DNA from: an uncultured Lachnospiraceae bacterium
GTDB lineage: Bacteria; Bacillota; Clostridia; Lachnospirales; Lachnospiraceae
Direction of reading: 5' to 3'
Length of the DNA stretch: 64,000 nucleotides
Assembly: GCA_910579285.1 (NCBI GenBank)
Contig: CAJTTT010000009.1
Coordinates: 4,937 to 68,936, forward strand
Part shown: piece by piece, positions 15,440 to 24,772 of the stretch
Layout: each line of letters begins with the position of its first letter
Position numbering within the stretch: the first letter of the stretch is position 1
Notes under the pieces: generated by a model
The model's database searches: none
What the model was told of the DNA's origin: nothing
The model's input: only the letters and a program-made list of their open reading frames with translations
Program-made: the position numbers and the translations under genes

Positions 15440-17778
15440 AATTTCCGGGACAGCTGGTGTTTGGTCTGGATATCGGGACAAGGAGTATTGTAGGTACGGT
15501 GGGATACCGCACGGGCGGTAAGTTTCATGTGGTGTCGCAGAGCATCAGGGAGCATGGGACGAGAGCCATGCTGGACGGGCAGATCCATGACATTTATAAG
15601 GTGGGCGGCACCATTAAGGAAGTCAAGGCGGAGCTGGAGGAGCGCGTCGGCAGACCGCTTAAGGACGTCTGTATCGCGGCGGCGGGCCGCGTGCTGCAGA
15701 CAGTGACGCTGCGCATGGATCAGGAGCTTGAGAACGAGAGGGAAATTCTGGGCGAGGATATTTATGCGCTGGATTCTCTTGGTGTGGAGAGAGCCTACCA
15801 GGAGTTTGTGGAAAAGAACGACATGGATATGAAGTTCTACTGCGTGGGATATTCCGTTGTACGTTACTATATGAACGGCTACACGATAGGAAATCTGGAA
15901 GGGCATAAGGCGAAGACGATAGGAGCGGATCTGATTGCCACGTTTCTTCCCGAGGATGTGGTGGACGGCCTCTACAAGGCGGTGTCCGTTGCCGGGCTTG
16001 AGGTGGTGAATCTGACGCTGGAGCCGATTGCGGCGATCCAGGTGGCAATCCCGGAGATGTACCGCATGTTAAACATTGCTCTGGTGGATGTGGGCGCGGG
16101 TACGTCCGATATTTCCGTCACCAGGGACGGCAGTATCATTGCCTACGGGATGATTCCCATTGCGGGGGACTCTCTCACGGAAGTGGTTGCAAAACACTGT
16201 CTGGTGGACTTTACCACGGCGGAGCAGATTAAGCGTGACATGGGCGTGAAGGATGTGATCGAGTACAAGGACATTATGGGATTGAAGCAGACCATCACCA
16301 AGGAGGAAGTGGAGCGCGTGGTGTCCGATGTGATCGAAAACATGACGAGCCAGGTGGCGGCCAAGATTAAAGAGTTAAACGGGGATAAGTCTGTCAGCGC
16401 CGTGTTTGTGGTGGGCGGCGGCGGCCGACTGCCGGGCTACACGCAGGCGCTTGCGGCGAAACTGGATCTTCAGAACGAGCGTGTGGCGGTCAGAGGCGAG
16501 GAAGTGATGATGGGCATAGAGTTTCTGGAGGAAGAGGCCAGAAAGGACTCTCTGATGGTGACTCCCATCGGCATCTGCTTAAGCTTTTACGAACAGAGCA
16601 ATAATTTTATCTTTGTCTATTTCAATGAGCAGCGGGTCAAGATTTATGATAACAGCAAGGCGGCTGTGGTGGACGCGGCGATGCAGGCGGAGTTTGCCAG
16701 CGACGGCCTGTTCCCGAAGCGCGGCAGGGAACTGAATTTTACGGTGAACGGGAAACCCCGCATTGTCCGGGGGGAGCCGGGAGAGGCTGCCCGGATTACC
16801 GTAAACGGAAACGAGGCGGATATCTACACGCAGATTCATGCAAACGACCAGATCCGAGTGGTGGAATCAACGGCCGGGGAACCCGCAAGGGCAACGCTTG
16901 GACAATTGCCGGAGTTTGGCAGCAGAATGTGGGTTGAGGTCAACGAGAAGAAGGTGGATCTGCCCAAGTTCGCCAGTGTCAACGGGGAACTGCAGTCTGA
17001 GTATTATGAGATTCAGGAGAATGATGAGATTGAAATTCTCGGCTACTATACGGTGCGCCAGATTTCCGAGTTTATGGATGTGACGATCGACTGGAACATG
17101 AATATCTATGTCAACAACAAGATTGCGGATATGGACACGAAGGTGTATGAAAACTTTTCGGTGATCTGGACAATGGAGGATCTGCAGCTCTCCGATGTGG
17201 AGTTTTACGGGCACACGGAAACGGCGGAAAAGAGACCTGTGGAGGACAGACCGGCCGGAACGGCTGGATTCTCTATGGCGGCGAGAACTGCCCAGACGGC
17301 AGAGGGTGCAGCGGCGGACAGCGCGGAAGCCGGAACGGCAGAACAGAATGCGGACGGTGCAGAGAGCCTGGCAACAGGACAGAGCCCGGCAGACAATGCG
17401 AAGCCAGCAGGACAGCAGAAACCGAAGGGAGCCAGAATTGTGATGGGTCCCGGCGTGAAGCGTGCTGAGGAGGAGGCAAAAGCCAAAGCGAGAGCCAGAG
17501 AGGAAGCGCAAGCCAAAGCGAGAGCCGAGGAGGAGAGGCGCAGGGAAGAACTTCTGAACAAAAATGCGCCGGTTCCCATCAACGTGATGGTAAACGGCAG
17601 CCCGGTCAGGCTGGAAGGCAAGAAAAACTATGTGTTCGTGGATGTGTTCGAGTATATTGATTTTGATCTGTCCAAGCCGGAGGGAAGCGGTATCGTGACG
17701 AACTTAAACGGCAGGGGCGCACAGTATATGGAGAGCATCAAGAGCGGCGATGTGATCGAGATTTACTGGAAAAAATAA
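15424..17778 (+). CDS. FtsA/PilM-like actin-fold ATPase with long C-terminal extension
   Basis: 784 residues, nearly twice the length of classical FtsA. The first ~390 residues are an actin-fold ATPase: phosphate-1 loop VFGLDIGTRSIVGTVGY, an SHS2-like insertion, phosphate-2 loop ALVDVGAGTSDISVTRDG and adenosine loop AVFVVGGGGRLPGYT. The extension (~430-784) contains several small segments centred on VNG or VN (FTVNGKPR, ITVNGNEAD, WVEVNEKKV, IYVNNKIAD, VMVNGSPVR), split by an Ala/Glu/Arg coiled tract (about 680-715). No amphipathic FtsA membrane tail is evident at the C-terminus. GTG 15424 is used; ATG 15436 is an alternative. It overlaps coaE and precedes yycJ. Role in division or envelope assembly is inferred from the fold. 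Confidence 0.85.
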   Translation: MAEAMKFPGQLVFGLDIGTRSIVGTVGYRTGGKFHVVSQSIREHGTRAMLDGQIHDIYKVGGTIKEVKAELEERVGRPLKDVCIAAAGRVLQTVTLRMDQELENEREILGEDIYALDSLGVERAYQEFVEKNDMDMKFYCVGYSVVRYYMNGYTIGNLEGHKAKTIGADLIATFLPEDVVDGLYKAVSVAGLEVVNLTLEPIAAIQVAIPEMYRMLNIALVDVGAGTSDISVTRDGSIIAYGMIPIAGDSLTEVVAKHCLVDFTTAEQIKRDMGVKDVIEYKDIMGLKQTITKEEVERVVSDVIENMTSQVAAKIKELNGDKSVSAVFVVGGGGRLPGYTQALAAKLDLQNERVAVRGEEVMMGIEFLEEEARKDSLMVTPIGICLSFYEQSNNFIFVYFNEQRVKIYDNSKAAVVDAAMQAEFASDGLFPKRGRELNFTVNGKPRIVRGEPGEAARITVNGNEADIYTQIHANDQIRVVESTAGEPARATLGQLPEFGSRMWVEVNEKKVDLPKFASVNGELQSEYYEIQENDEIEILGYYTVRQISEFMDVTIDWNMNIYVNNKIADMDTKVYENFSVIWTMEDLQLSDVEFYGHTETAEKRPVEDRPAGTAGFSMAARTAQTAEGAAADSAEAGTAEQNADGAESLATGQSPADNAKPAGQQKPKGARIVMGPGVKRAEEEAKAKARAREEAQAKARAEEERRREELLNKNAPVPINVMVNGSPVRLEGKKNYVFVDVFEYIDFDLSKPEGSGIVTNLNGRGAQYMESIKSGDVIEIYWKK

Positions 17779-17827
17779 GAGTGAAGGAGGCGGCTGTGAA
17801 ACATGGCCGCAAAAGGTTTACATAATT

Positions 17828-18628
17828 ATGAGACTGTGCAGTATTGCCAGCGGCAGCAGCGGAAACTGTGTCTATGTGGGCAGCGATACCACCCATCTCC
17901 TGGTGGATGTGGGAATCAGCGGGAAGCGGACGGAGGCAGGACTTGCGGAGCTGGGACTGACCATGAGAGATATTGATGCGATCTGTATTACCCATGAGCA
18001 TGCGGATCATATCAGCGGGCTGGGGGTGCTTACCAGAAAGTACGGGGTGCCGGTCTACGCGACGAAAGGGACGATGGAAGCCATCAGGCATACTTCGTCC
18101 CTGGGAAAGATTGACGAGTCGCTCTTTCGGGTTATTACGCCGGATGAGAAATGTATCATCAAGGATCTCTCCCTGTATCCCGTGCGCACCTCCCACGATG
18201 CCTCCGACCCGGTGGCCTACAGGATCAGCCATGACGGGCGGCGGATCGGGATTCTCACGGATCTGGGCTGTTATACGGACTATACCGTGGAGTGCCTGCG
18301 GAATCTGGATCTTTTGTATCTGGAAGCAAATCACGATGTGCATATGCTGCAGGTGGGACCTTATCCCTATTATCTGAAGCAGCGGATTCTGGGGGAGAGA
18401 GGGCATCTGTCTAATGAGACGGCGGGAAAGCTTTTGAGCCGTCTTCTGCATGACAATATGCAGGCCATTGTGCTTGGGCATCTGAGCAAGGAAAACAATC
18501 TGCCGGAGCTGGCATACGAGTCGGTGCGTGTGGAGGTCACCATGTCTGACACGGATTACAACGGCAATGATTTTCCCTTGTATGTGGCGAAACGGGATAC
18601 AGTTTCGCAAGCGATCGAGGTGCGGTAA
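17828..18628 (+). CDS. Metallo-beta-lactamase-fold hydrolase, YycJ/WalJ type
   Basis: 266-residue MBL-fold protein. The metal motif THEHADH (His56, His58, Asp60, His61) is complete, and further ligands lie in RTSHDASDP, TDLG and LEANHD. The start RLCSIASGSSGNC is typical of the YycJ/WalJ subfamily, thought to be a 5'-3' exonuclease linked to cell-wall signalling and DNA repair in low-GC Gram-positives. Unlike Bacillus it is not next to walRK. It follows the FtsA-like gene by 49 bases and is closed by a terminator 6 bases past its stop, so it ends the coaE-FtsA-like-YycJ unit. Confidence 0.9.
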   Translation: MRLCSIASGSSGNCVYVGSDTTHLLVDVGISGKRTEAGLAELGLTMRDIDAICITHEHADHISGLGVLTRKYGVPVYATKGTMEAIRHTSSLGKIDESLFRVITPDEKCIIKDLSLYPVRTSHDASDPVAYRISHDGRRIGILTDLGCYTDYTVECLRNLDLLYLEANHDVHMLQVGPYPYYLKQRILGERGHLSNETAGKLLSRLLHDNMQAIVLGHLSKENNLPELAYESVRVEVTMSDTDYNGNDFPLYVAKRDTVSQAIEVR

Positions 18629-18633
18629 GGGCG

Positions 18634-18658
18634 AAAGCGTATGGACATGCGCTTTTTT
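18634..18658 (+). terminator. Intrinsic terminator after yycJ
   Basis: AAAGCGTAT pairs with ATGCGCTTT (one wobble) around GGAC, followed by TTTCTTTG. Confidence 0.85.
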
Positions 18659-18708
18659 CTTTGAAAGAAAATTTGAAATGTCGATGTGAACGGATAGAGC
18701 TGAGGGTT

Positions 18709-18736
18709 AAGGGGTCGTTTTTGCGATCCCTTTTTT
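18709..18736 (+). terminator. Second intrinsic terminator or attenuator
   Basis: AAGGGGTCG pairs with CGATCCCTT around TTTTTG, with a T6 tail. It lies 50 bases past the first terminator and just before the importer operon control region, so it may insulate that operon. Confidence 0.75.
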
Positions 18737-18751
18737 ATGTCTCGAAAAATG

Positions 18752-18773
18752 AAAATATTCCACCATTTTGAAA
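18752..18773 (+). promoter_or_regulatory. 22-bp element upstream of the sugar importer operon (copy 1)
   Basis: AAAATATTcCACC followed directly by aTTTTgAAA. It matches 19 of 22 bases with the element at 24654-24675. It lies about 40 bases before a TAAAAT-like -10 (18812-18817) and 80 bases before the binding-protein start. Candidate site for the response regulator encoded in the same operon. Confidence 0.6.
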
Positions 18774-18851
18774 GATAGATATCTGTGAACCCATTTGTGG
18801 GAATGGTAGGATAAAATCATCAAAACACAACAGGAAACGGGAGGATAAGAG

Positions 18852-20216
18852 ATGAAGAAAAAAGTGATTGCGACATTACTCACAGTGGCAATGACGGCGT
18901 CCATGCTTGCCGGCTGCGGCAGTGAAAAAGGCAGCATACAGGACTCCGGCAATGCACAGAATCAGCCGGCGGAAGAGGAGAGCGCTGCGGCATCGGCGGA
19001 TGATGCAGATGAGGCAGGAGAAGTTACCATCAAGCTGTTTTCCAATCTGCCTGACAGAAAGAACGGGCAGGGGCTGGTAGAACAGACGATCATTGATGAG
19101 TATATGGCGGCTAACGCCAACGTCACAATTGAGGTGGAGGCGCTTGACGAGGAGGCATACAAGACAAAATTTAAAGCTTATGCGATGGATGGCATGCCTG
19201 ATGTTGTCAGCATCTGGGGACAGCCCTCTTTTCTTGATGAAGTTCTGGATGCCGGTGTTTTGGCGGAACTGAATGAAGAAGACTATGCGGATTACGGATT
19301 TATTGCCGGATCCCTGGATGGTTTCAAAAAGAACGGTAAGTTGTACGGACTGCCGAGAAATACGGATATCATGCTGTTTTACTACAATCAGAAGATGTTT
19401 GAAGATAACGGCTGGGAAGTCCCCGCTTCTTATGAAGATCTGATGACACTCTGTGCGGATATCAAGGCGGCAGGATTTACGCCGGTGGCAATGGACGGCG
19501 GAGACGGCTGGCCGATGGCATGTTTCCTTACAGACATTCTGGTACAGGTTGCCGGGATCAACTATGCGGACATTGTCAGCAACGCGGTTGCTACAGGTGA
19601 TTTCAGCGCGCCGGAGATCAAGCAGGCAACACAGATTCTTGTAAATTCCGCAGATGCGGGAATGTTTCAGATCGGATATGATTCTCAGGATTACGGGACG
19701 ACAATGAATCTGTTTACCAACGGCCAGGCGGCAATGTACTGCATGGGAAGCTGGGACTGTTCGATGGCTTTAAATGAGGATATTGCCCCGGAGATCCGCG
19801 AAAACATCCGGGCGTTTACGATGCCGGTTGTAGAAGGCGGAAAAGGCGGTGCAAATGATATTGCAGCATGGAATGGCGGCGGCTATGCGGTATCGGCAGA
19901 TTCTAAAGTAAGGGATGAGGCGGTTAAATTCCTCAATTATATGTATCAGCCGGATAAGCTTTCCAAGTATGGCTGGGAGAATGGCGTGGGCCTTTCTGCA
20001 CAGGATCAGACACCGTATCTGACCGGCAGTGAGACAGAGCTGCAGAAACAGGTGATGGAGATTTTGAGGAATGCAAGCAGTATATCGGGTACACCGATTA
20101 ACGACTGTGGACCTTCCGCATTCAAGACAGCGGTTGAGACTGAAATTCAGGGCGTGTCAAACGGTTCTACAAGCGTAGAGGACTTCCTTGCAGCAATCGG
20201 CGCAGCATGTAAATAA
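18852..20216 (+). CDS. Carbohydrate ABC importer, solute-binding lipoprotein
   Basis: Extracellular substrate-binding protein of the CUT1 (family 1) type, 454 residues. The signal peptide ends in lipobox MLAGC, so Cys22 is lipidated and the protein is anchored outside the membrane. A short acidic/Ser linker follows (to ~55), then the two-lobed domain with family hallmarks PDVVSIWG, YGLPRNTDIMLFYYN, GQAAMYCMGSWD and AWNGGGYAVSADSK. A GGGAGGATAAG ribosome site precedes ATG. Permease genes follow after a hairpin. No ATPase gene is present, so it must share a general MsmK-type ATPase. Sugar unknown; xylo- or malto-oligosaccharides are possible given GH10 and GH13 elsewhere. Confidence 0.93.
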   Translation: MKKKVIATLLTVAMTASMLAGCGSEKGSIQDSGNAQNQPAEEESAAASADDADEAGEVTIKLFSNLPDRKNGQGLVEQTIIDEYMAANANVTIEVEALDEEAYKTKFKAYAMDGMPDVVSIWGQPSFLDEVLDAGVLAELNEEDYADYGFIAGSLDGFKKNGKLYGLPRNTDIMLFYYNQKMFEDNGWEVPASYEDLMTLCADIKAAGFTPVAMDGGDGWPMACFLTDILVQVAGINYADIVSNAVATGDFSAPEIKQATQILVNSADAGMFQIGYDSQDYGTTMNLFTNGQAAMYCMGSWDCSMALNEDIAPEIRENIRAFTMPVVEGGKGGANDIAAWNGGGYAVSADSKVRDEAVKFLNYMYQPDKLSKYGWENGVGLSAQDQTPYLTGSETELQKQVMEILRNASSISGTPINDCGPSAFKTAVETEIQGVSNGSTSVEDFLAAIGAACK

Positions 20217-20242
20217 ATGCAGACTTATTGAATGATAAGCGG

Positions 20243-20285
20243 GAGGATGTCCGAAGAAAACGGTTTTTGGACATCCTCTTTCATT
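20243..20285 (+). terminator. Intercistronic hairpin between binding protein and permease genes
   Basis: GAGGATGTCC pairs perfectly with GGACATCCTC over a 16-base loop and is followed by TTTCATTATAT. In importer operons such a hairpin typically protects the upstream message or reduces read-through, so that binding protein exceeds permease. Confidence 0.75.
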
Positions 20286-20308
20286 ATATCTGGGGAAAGG
20301 AGATTTTT

Positions 20309-21184
20309 ATGAAAAAACTGTATAGCAATAAGCCGGTTATTTTTAGTCTGATTCTGCCGGGTGTGCTGGTTTTTCTGTTTGCGGTGCTGGCGCCAATCTG
20401 TCTGAGCGTCTACTACGGATTTACGGATTATACGGGAATGGGTGAGGCGCATCTGGTCGGATTTGAAAACTATATAAAGCTGTTTGGCGATCATGCATTC
20501 GGCAGATCACTTAGAAATTCTTTACTGCTTGCCATTGGTTTTATTTGCATACAGCATCCGCTGGCAATTATTGTGGCGGCGGTTCTTGACAAACTGCAGG
20601 GAAAGGCGGAAGGAATTTTCCGATGCATCTATTTCATCCCGAACGTGATTTCTGTGGCAGTGATTGCTTACCTCTGGAAATTTATTTACAATCCTGATTT
20701 TGGACTTTTGAATAATGTATTAAAGGCGTTTGGACATCCGGGACAGGTGAACTGGCTGTCACAGCAGAACGCGATCTGGTCTGTATTAATCGTCCTGATC
20801 TGGCATGGATTTGGCTGGGGAATGTTGATTTACTATACCGGCATTAAAAACATTGACCCGGTCCTTTATGAGGCTGCTTCCATCGATGGGGCAGGCTGGT
20901 GGACGACCTTTTTCAGGATTACGCTTCCGCTTATGAAACCAGTGATCCAGATAAATGTGACAATGGCGGTTATCTCCGCTTTGAAACAGATGGAAACTGT
21001 GTACCTTCTGACAAACGGAGGACCAAACAACAGTACGCAGTTTGCGGCGAACTATCTGTATCAGCAGGCATTTAAGGCGTTTCAGTACGGGTACGGCAAC
21101 GCGATCGGCGTAGTATTTATTCTGATCTGCATTCTGGCAACGGTTGCGCTTAACAGGATATTTAAGGAAAAACAGGAAGCATAG
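20309..21184 (+). CDS. Carbohydrate ABC importer, permease subunit 1
   Basis: Membrane permease of the MalF/UgpA type, 291 residues, with six predicted helices starting SLILPGVLVFLFAVLAPICL. The cytoplasmic EAA loop that docks the ATPase is seen as EAASIDGAGWWTTFFRITLP. ATG 20309 has GAAAGGAGA 5-6 bases upstream, which decides the start; an in-frame ATG 27 codons earlier would run through the hairpin and is rejected. The second permease follows 11 bases later. The pair forms the translocation channel for the sugar delivered by the upstream lipoprotein. Confidence 0.93.
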   Translation: MKKLYSNKPVIFSLILPGVLVFLFAVLAPICLSVYYGFTDYTGMGEAHLVGFENYIKLFGDHAFGRSLRNSLLLAIGFICIQHPLAIIVAAVLDKLQGKAEGIFRCIYFIPNVISVAVIAYLWKFIYNPDFGLLNNVLKAFGHPGQVNWLSQQNAIWSVLIVLIWHGFGWGMLIYYTGIKNIDPVLYEAASIDGAGWWTTFFRITLPLMKPVIQINVTMAVISALKQMETVYLLTNGGPNNSTQFAANYLYQQAFKAFQYGYGNAIGVVFILICILATVALNRIFKEKQEA

Positions 21185-21195
21185 GGGGTGGAGAA

Positions 21196-22032
21196 GTGAA
21201 AGAGAAACATGAGAAAATCGGTAAAATTATTTTGTGGATTGTGCTTGCCGTAGTTGCGGTGATACAGATGTTTCCGCTGATCTGGCTTGTCGATTTTTCA
21301 CTCGGCAGCAGCAATGAGATGTTTACAAATGGTCTGCTTATCATCCCGAAAAAGATCCGCTGGGACAATTATGTGAAGGCGTTTGTGGATGGTAATTTTC
21401 TGCATTATCTGAGAAACAGCGTCTTAATCAATACGCTTGCTGTTATACTGGTCATTTTCATATCAATCATGGCAGCGTTTGCCTGTCAGCGTATGAAATG
21501 GAAGCTGCGCGGTTTTGTGGGAACGCTGCTTGTCATCGGGATGATGATTCCGATTCATGCAACGCTGCTTCCAAACTACAAAATATACAGTAACCTGCAT
21601 CTGACGGATACCATCTGGGCGCTGTTGATTCCATATGTGGCGTTTTCCATGCCTCAGGGGATGTTCCTGATGACGGGATTTATCCAGTCACTGCCAAAGG
21701 AACTGGAGGAAGCCGCGGTGATGGACGGCTGTGGGATCTACAGGATTGTGTTCCAGATCGTTACGCCGCTTTTAAAACCTTCTATTGCAACAGTGGCGAT
21801 TATGACGTTTTTAAATAACTGGAATGAATTTATGATGGCCAGCACTTATCTGAGTACACCGACGTGGAAGACGCTGCCTTTTTCCGTATTGGAGTTCACG
21901 GGGGAATATTCTTCCAACTACGCGGTGCAGTTTGCAGTGATGGCTTTGACGGCGGCTCCGGCCGTGATCGTGTATGTAATCTTAAATAAGCATATTACAA
22001 AGGGTGTTGCAATGGGGGCTGTAAAAGGATAA
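21196..22032 (+). CDS. Carbohydrate ABC importer, permease subunit 2
   Basis: MalG/UgpE-type permease, 278 residues, six helices. The EAA loop is EEAAVMDGCGIYRIVFQIVTP, followed by LKPSIATVAIMTFLNNWNEF, a segment characteristic of this subunit. It uses a GTG start with GGGGGTGGAG just upstream. It pairs with the preceding permease. The histidine kinase starts 34 bases downstream with no terminator, so transport and sensing genes are co-transcribed. Confidence 0.92.
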   Translation: MKEKHEKIGKIILWIVLAVVAVIQMFPLIWLVDFSLGSSNEMFTNGLLIIPKKIRWDNYVKAFVDGNFLHYLRNSVLINTLAVILVIFISIMAAFACQRMKWKLRGFVGTLLVIGMMIPIHATLLPNYKIYSNLHLTDTIWALLIPYVAFSMPQGMFLMTGFIQSLPKELEEAAVMDGCGIYRIVFQIVTPLLKPSIATVAIMTFLNNWNEFMMASTYLSTPTWKTLPFSVLEFTGEYSSNYAVQFAVMALTAAPAVIVYVILNKHITKGVAMGAVKG

Positions 22033-22066
22033 AATAAGTGAAATTTGAGAAAAAGGATGGGATGTT

Positions 22067-23905
22067 ATGGGAAGGCTGAAACATTGGATTGCGAAGCTGA
22101 GCATTCGACAGAAACTGGTTTTTTACAGCTACGCGATTATTACGCCCATTTTACTTTTGATCAGCATTCTTCTCCTTTTGCATAATTATCGGTCAGCGGT
22201 GAGAAATGAGGAAAACCGCTGCATTCAGAACGTGCGGAACATATCGGACAGTATCAGCGTGGTACAGAAGAATATTATGGAGATGGGAACCTATATCAGT
22301 ATCAACGATGAGATCAGGCAGATTTTGACGGCGGATGATCCGAAGGAGCTGAACCGGGATGCCAGGCTCTGGCAAAATCGGGCGCCAATGCAGATCATAC
22401 AGGATATGGTGGCGATAGACGGACAGATCAAAAGCGTTGCCCTCTATCCGGAAAACGGGATCAATCCCTATTTGAACTGTATTGACCGCTCATCATCTTA
22501 CCTGGGGGATATGGATCAGGTGAGAGAGACACACATCTATTCTCTGGCAGTGCAGGAGAAGGGGAAATTCCTCTGGCAGAGAGTCGGACGCTGCAAGAAC
22601 GATCAGAATGACACATATCAGGTGAACCAGAATGACAAAATTGTTATGTATCGTGAAATTTACGACAGGGCGCGTAAAAACAAGCTGGGTTATCTGGTGA
22701 TTGGTTCTTCGGCAGAAATATTTGATGAGATATGCCAGAACTCTTTGCGGGGCAGACAGGAATCTGTGGTAGTGATGAGCAGATATGGTGCGGAGCTTGT
22801 GCGATGCGGAGATATAGAAGACGGACTGCTGTCTGACATAATTGCAGAGAGCGGGGCGGAGATGACAGGCAGGGAAAAAGTGAGAAAGAGCGTCAGCGGT
22901 ATCTATAACATTTATCAATGTCAGGACGAAGACACGGGAACTATTGTATATGAGATTGTGCGCCGGGTGGGGTGGAAGGATCTGAGCGATACGATTATTT
23001 TTGCGCCGCTTGCACTGTTGATCGGATTTCTTGCCGGTCTGTATCCCGTTTTGCTGCTGGTCTCCGACCTTGTTTCGAAACCGCTGCACACGCTGCGGAT
23101 TGCGATGGAAAATTTTATGCAGGGAGATTTCAGCCAGAAAGTGGAGGTAATGACGCAGGATGAAGTGGGACAGGCATCGGCCGGCTTTAACAGGATGGTG
23201 GACGATATCAGGGCGCTGATTGACAAAAACTATGTTCTGGCAATTAAGGAGAGGGAGAGCGAGCTGGATACGCTGCAGGCACAAATCAATCCGCATTTCC
23301 TCTACAATACACTGGACTCCCTGTACTGGAAAGCCACAGAATCTGGTAATGATGAGATTGCGGAAGATATTCTTTCTCTTTCACAGCTGTTCCGTCTTGT
23401 GCTAAACAGGGGAGATGGCATAGTGATGGTGCGCTCAGAGGCGGAGCTTCTGGAACGGTATCTGCACATTCAGAAAATGAGGTTTGGCAGGCGGCTGACT
23501 TATGAGATATCGCTGGAACCGTGTATTCTGGAGGAGGAGATTCCCAAACTTATTTTACAGCCATTTGTGGAAAATGCCATTGTTCATGGATTTGAGAGCG
23601 CAGAGGGAATCTATACCCTGTCCGTGACTGGAAGAAAGGAAGAGGAGAATATGGTTTTCTGTATCGAGGATACCGGCATTGGCATGAGCGGGGAACAGCT
23701 GGAAGCGATATGGGATAAAGCGGATGCCAGAAAGTACGCGAGCCAGCGGATCGGAAGGTATGCGATTAAAAATGTGAGGGAGCGTCTGGAACTTATTTAC
23801 CATGAGCATTATGAACTGCGGATTGAGAGCAGGGTAGGACGTGGAACGACCGTGCATATCGTTGTTCCGTGTGGATTGAAGGAGATCAGACAAAATGGGC
23901 ATTAA
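22067..23905 (+). CDS. Sensor histidine kinase, YesM/LytS type
   Basis: Membrane sensor kinase, 612 residues. Transmembrane segment 1 is at ~20-42 (VFYSYAIITPILLLISILLLL), an extracellular sensing domain occupies ~45-305, transmembrane 2 is at ~310-335, then a HAMP domain (PLHTLRIAMENFMQGDFSQKV). The kinase core has the phospho-acceptor motif QINPHFLYNTLDSLYW (His410) and an ATP-binding domain with N box QPFVENAIVHG and G box DTGIGMSG. It would phosphorylate the response regulator whose gene overlaps its end by 11 bases. By context it probably senses the sugar handled by the adjacent importer, perhaps through the binding protein. Confidence 0.94.
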   Translation: MGRLKHWIAKLSIRQKLVFYSYAIITPILLLISILLLLHNYRSAVRNEENRCIQNVRNISDSISVVQKNIMEMGTYISINDEIRQILTADDPKELNRDARLWQNRAPMQIIQDMVAIDGQIKSVALYPENGINPYLNCIDRSSSYLGDMDQVRETHIYSLAVQEKGKFLWQRVGRCKNDQNDTYQVNQNDKIVMYREIYDRARKNKLGYLVIGSSAEIFDEICQNSLRGRQESVVVMSRYGAELVRCGDIEDGLLSDIIAESGAEMTGREKVRKSVSGIYNIYQCQDEDTGTIVYEIVRRVGWKDLSDTIIFAPLALLIGFLAGLYPVLLLVSDLVSKPLHTLRIAMENFMQGDFSQKVEVMTQDEVGQASAGFNRMVDDIRALIDKNYVLAIKERESELDTLQAQINPHFLYNTLDSLYWKATESGNDEIAEDILSLSQLFRLVLNRGDGIVMVRSEAELLERYLHIQKMRFGRRLTYEISLEPCILEEEIPKLILQPFVENAIVHGFESAEGIYTLSVTGRKEEENMVFCIEDTGIGMSGEQLEAIWDKADARKYASQRIGRYAIKNVRERLELIYHEHYELRIESRVGRGTTVHIVVPCGLKEIRQNGH

Positions 23906-24629
23906 GTTATTGATTGCGGATGATGAAGATCCGATACGCAACGGCATTGCGAAATATATACAGCTGCATACGGACCGCTTTGACAAAATATATTGTGCCG
24001 CCAATGGAAGGGAGGCTCTGGATACGATATTCAGGGATAAGCCGGATATTATGTTTTTGGATGTGCAGATGCCTCTGATGACAGGCATTGAGGTTATGCA
24101 GGAGGCAAGACGCGCAGATGCCCTGCCCTATACAATGATACTGAGCGCTTATGAAGAGTTTAAATATTGTCAGCAGGCATTGCGGCTGGGGGCCAGAGAG
24201 TATCTGCTAAAGCCGGTGAGGTCGTCCGAGCTTCTGGAAAAGGCAAATCATGCGGCAGATGAACTGTTTGGAGCGGAGGAAGAGATTCGGTTAGATTCTG
24301 CGGAAGAGAAAAATTTTTTGGTGGAGCTTGCCAGGGAATATGTGGAGGAACATTATTATGAAAACCTGATGCTGGCGGATGTGGCGCAGAAGGCCGGTAT
24401 TTCGGCGGGATATCTTTCCACGCTTTTTCAAAAGCAGTTATCTAAGGGGTTTGTCGATTATCTGAACGAGATCCGCATAGAACATGCCTGCGCCTATTTA
24501 CGACAGAATTATCTGAAAACGTATGAGATAGCCTATAAAGTGGGATTTCGGGACGAGAAGTATTTTTCCAGGGTATTTAAAAAAATAAAAGGGCTGTCTC
24601 CTTCGGAATACAGAAAACAGAACCAATAG
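23895..24629 (+). CDS. Response regulator with AraC-type DNA-binding domain (YesN type)
   Basis: 244 residues. Receiver domain 1-120 with the acidic pocket ADDED and phospho-acceptor Asp56 in MFLDVQMP, a conserved Ser (ILSAY) and Lys (LLKPVRSS). After a short linker, residues ~145-244 form the two-HTH AraC domain (LADVAQKAGISAGYLSTLFQK; YEIAYKVGFRDEKYFSRVFKK). It is shorter than the usual ~500-residue YesN proteins, lacking the middle region. Translationally coupled to the kinase. The 22-bp element before the importer operon and again 25 bases after this gene is a good candidate binding site. Confidence 0.94.
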   Translation: MGIKLLIADDEDPIRNGIAKYIQLHTDRFDKIYCAANGREALDTIFRDKPDIMFLDVQMPLMTGIEVMQEARRADALPYTMILSAYEEFKYCQQALRLGAREYLLKPVRSSELLEKANHAADELFGAEEEIRLDSAEEKNFLVELAREYVEEHYYENLMLADVAQKAGISAGYLSTLFQKQLSKGFVDYLNEIRIEHACAYLRQNYLKTYEIAYKVGFRDEKYFSRVFKKIKGLSPSEYRKQNQ

Positions 24630-24653
24630 GTGTAATCCAAAGTGCCATAAATA

Positions 24654-24675
24654 AAAATATTTCACCGTTTTAAAA
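24654..24675 (+). promoter_or_regulatory. 22-bp element upstream of the prepilin-like gene (copy 2)
   Basis: AAAATATTtCACC followed by gTTTTaAAA, matching copy 1 at 18752 at 19 of 22 positions. A half-like repeat TCACCTTTT follows 19 bases later. A possible -10 TACAAT (24708-24713) lies 54 bases from the element start, versus 60 for copy 1. Confidence 0.6.
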
Positions 24676-24772
24676 AATTGTCACCTTTTATTCCATAACC
24701 AAGATGCTACAATGAATTCCAGTAGAGGGGCATCTGTGGAGAAAGGATCGAAAATGACAGGGAGGCATTGTG

